From NCBI GenBank assembly GCA_017984715.1, contig JAGNYY010000012.1, positions 1 to 6,394 of the forward strand: DNA of 6,394 nucleotides, in the 5' to 3' direction. The position numbers were made by a program, and so were the translations under genes. This document shows, in pieces, positions 5,554-6,394 of this stretch (its first letter is position 1; each line of letters opens with the position of its first letter). The DNA is from Rhodoluna sp. (GTDB lineage Bacteria; Actinomycetota; Actinomycetes; Actinomycetales; Microbacteriaceae). The notes beneath the pieces are model-generated. The model was not told where the DNA came from. It saw only the letters and a list, made by a program, of their open reading frames with translations, and searched no databases.

Positions 5554-6162
5554 GTGATTGCATCAATAAGAGGAAAACTAGCCGCAAAAACGGCTCATCA
5601 ACTGGTGGTTGATGTGAATGGTGTTGGCTATCTCGTGCACGTTACACCAAAAACTTCTTCAAAATTTTCGCTGGGCGAAGACACACAACTTTTCACAGTG
5701 CTGGTTGTGCGCGAAGATGCAATGACTCTGTTCGGGTTCCAGAGCTCACTTGAGCAAGAGTTGTTCGATTTGCTTCGATCTGTGACAGGTGTGGGCCCAA
5801 AGTCGGCCCTTGCGATTCTTGGAGCTCTATCGACTGCTGAAATAGCTTCTGCAGTCGCCTTAGATGACGACGCGACTTTTAGAGCTGTCTCTGGCATCGG
5901 ACCAAAAACGGCCAAGCTCATCACGGTTACCTTGTCCGGAAAACTTTCGCATCTCGTGTTGGAGCCTCAAACCGGCACGGAGAGCATTAATGAAGACCTC
6001 GGATCCGTGGTCGAGGCTCTTGTGAGCCTTGGCTGGCCCGAGCGCGCCGCGCAGGAGGCAGTGAAGTCTGTTTCGGTGAATAAGGGAGATGGTCGGGAAG
6101 TTGTTCTGCGCCTAGCTCTTGGCAAACTTGGGTCCGGCAAATCACAAGCCGGGGCGAACTAA
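5554..6162 (+). CDS. ruvA: Holliday junction branch migration protein RuvA
   Basis: RuvA tetramers bind the four-way junction and load the RuvB motors. The 202-residue product has the three expected parts. An N-terminal OB-fold domain spans about 1-62 (MIASIRGKL, VNGVGYLV). A middle domain has two helix-hairpin-helix motifs, TGVGPKSALAIL near 78-89 and SGIGPKTAKLI near 113-123. After an acidic linker, a C-terminal RuvB-binding domain spans about 148-192 (EALVSLGWPERAAQEAV). The segment after the second hairpin reads KLITVTLSGKL, where many homologues have an ERL...EL pattern; this looks like lineage variation. The GTG at 5554 gives the family-standard MIAS start, so the start is well supported despite the missing SD. 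It lies 22 nt after ruvC, behind an inverted repeat and a possible leaderless promoter. Its stop TAA shares its last base with the ruvB ATG. Confidence 0.98.
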   Translation: MIASIRGKLAAKTAHQLVVDVNGVGYLVHVTPKTSSKFSLGEDTQLFTVLVVREDAMTLFGFQSSLEQELFDLLRSVTGVGPKSALAILGALSTAEIASAVALDDDATFRAVSGIGPKTAKLITVTLSGKLSHLVLEPQTGTESINEDLGSVVEALVSLGWPERAAQEAVKSVSVNKGDGREVVLRLALGKLGSGKSQAGAN

Positions 6163-6394
6163 TGGATAACCTAACCAGCCCAGACCAAAGCGATTCGGAG
6201 CTGGCCTTCGAATCAGCTCTGCGCCCAAAGTCACTCGAAGAGTTCGTTGGCCAAAACAAGGTTCGTGAGCAGATCTCGCTGATTATCGAAGCTGCAAAAA
6301 TTCAAAGCCGCACCGCTGACCACATTTTGCTTGCCGGCCCGCCAGGTCTAGGCAAAACGACGTTGGCCATGATTGTTGCCCACGAAAGTGGCGC
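6162..6394 (+). CDS. ruvB: Holliday junction branch migration helicase RuvB (5' part, cut by window edge)
   Basis: RuvB is the hexameric AAA+ motor that drives branch migration on RuvA-bound junctions. Only the first 77 codons plus two bases are in the window. The visible part has the family N-terminal pattern: ALRPKSLEEFVGQNKVREQISLI at about 19-41, then DHILLAGPPGLGKTTLAM at 53-70, containing the Walker A motif GPPGLGKT (59-66) with K65 and T66 for ATP binding. The ATG overlaps the ruvA stop by one base (TAATG), a classic translational coupling arrangement; GGGG at 6151-6154, 7 nt upstream, may serve as a weak ribosome site. Walker B, the sensors and the winged-helix domain lie beyond the edge, so integrity of the full gene cannot be judged. 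Identification is secure from Walker A and gene order. Confidence 0.97.
   Translation, partial: MDNLTSPDQSDSELAFESALRPKSLEEFVGQNKVREQISLIIEAAKIQSRTADHILLAGPPGLGKTTLAMIVAHESG

Noticed and set aside
1..6394. tRNA/rRNA genes, CRISPR arrays, insertion sequences, prophage or toxin-antitoxin modules
   Set aside because: Coding genes fill nearly the whole window on one strand; I saw no repeat arrays, transposase motifs, terminal repeats, tRNA cloverleaf pattern or foreign-looking gene.

Overview
The window is a compact, entirely plus-strand run of eight housekeeping genes: thrS, a HIT-family gene, pdxS, pdxT, yebC, ruvC, ruvA and the start of ruvB, which is cut by the right edge. The order thrS–HIT … pdxS … pdxT–yebC–ruvC–ruvA–ruvB is a recognisable actinobacterial neighbourhood; M. 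tuberculosis has the same genes in this relative order with extra genes between them. Base composition is only in the low-to-mid 50s % G+C by eye (57% and 52% in two 60-base lines counted). Together with the very tight packing and the GTG/TTG starts, this suggests a streamlined, moderate-GC member of the Actinobacteria, for example a freshwater or marine planktonic Microbacteriaceae (Rhodoluna/Aquiluna-like). The class is fairly secure; the genus-level suggestion is inference.

Layout: 1-122 is a short 5' region with a weak promoter candidate and a good Shine-Dalgarno (SD) sequence. It is followed by four two-gene modules: thrS+HIT (123-2668, 2-nt gap), pdxS+pdxT (2678-4169, 1-nt gap), yebC+ruvC (4216-5531, 2-nt gap) and ruvA+ruvB (5554 to the edge, 1-nt overlap). 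The gaps between modules are 9, 46 and 22 nt. No stretch of 300 bases lacks a gene, and no convincing intrinsic terminator is visible, so read-through along the whole run is possible.

Functions: ThrRS charges tRNA-Thr. The HIT protein is probably an Ap4A phosphorylase/hydrolase that would remove the dinucleotides synthetases make as side products. PdxS/PdxT form the DXP-independent pyridoxal-5'-phosphate synthase. YebC is a TACO1-family translation/regulatory protein. RuvA, RuvB and RuvC branch-migrate and resolve Holliday junctions. All seven complete genes keep their signature catalytic or binding residues, and I see no frameshift or gene decay.

I found no new gene system. The most interesting signals lie in the short gaps. 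Each module is preceded by a TAGNNT -10-like hexamer. In front of pdxS and ruvA it ends exactly 6 nt before the start codon, with no well-placed SD, which is the geometry of leaderless actinobacterial promoters. The yebC and ruvA starts also lie beside inverted repeats that would structure the start region in read-through RNA but not in a transcript from the local promoter.
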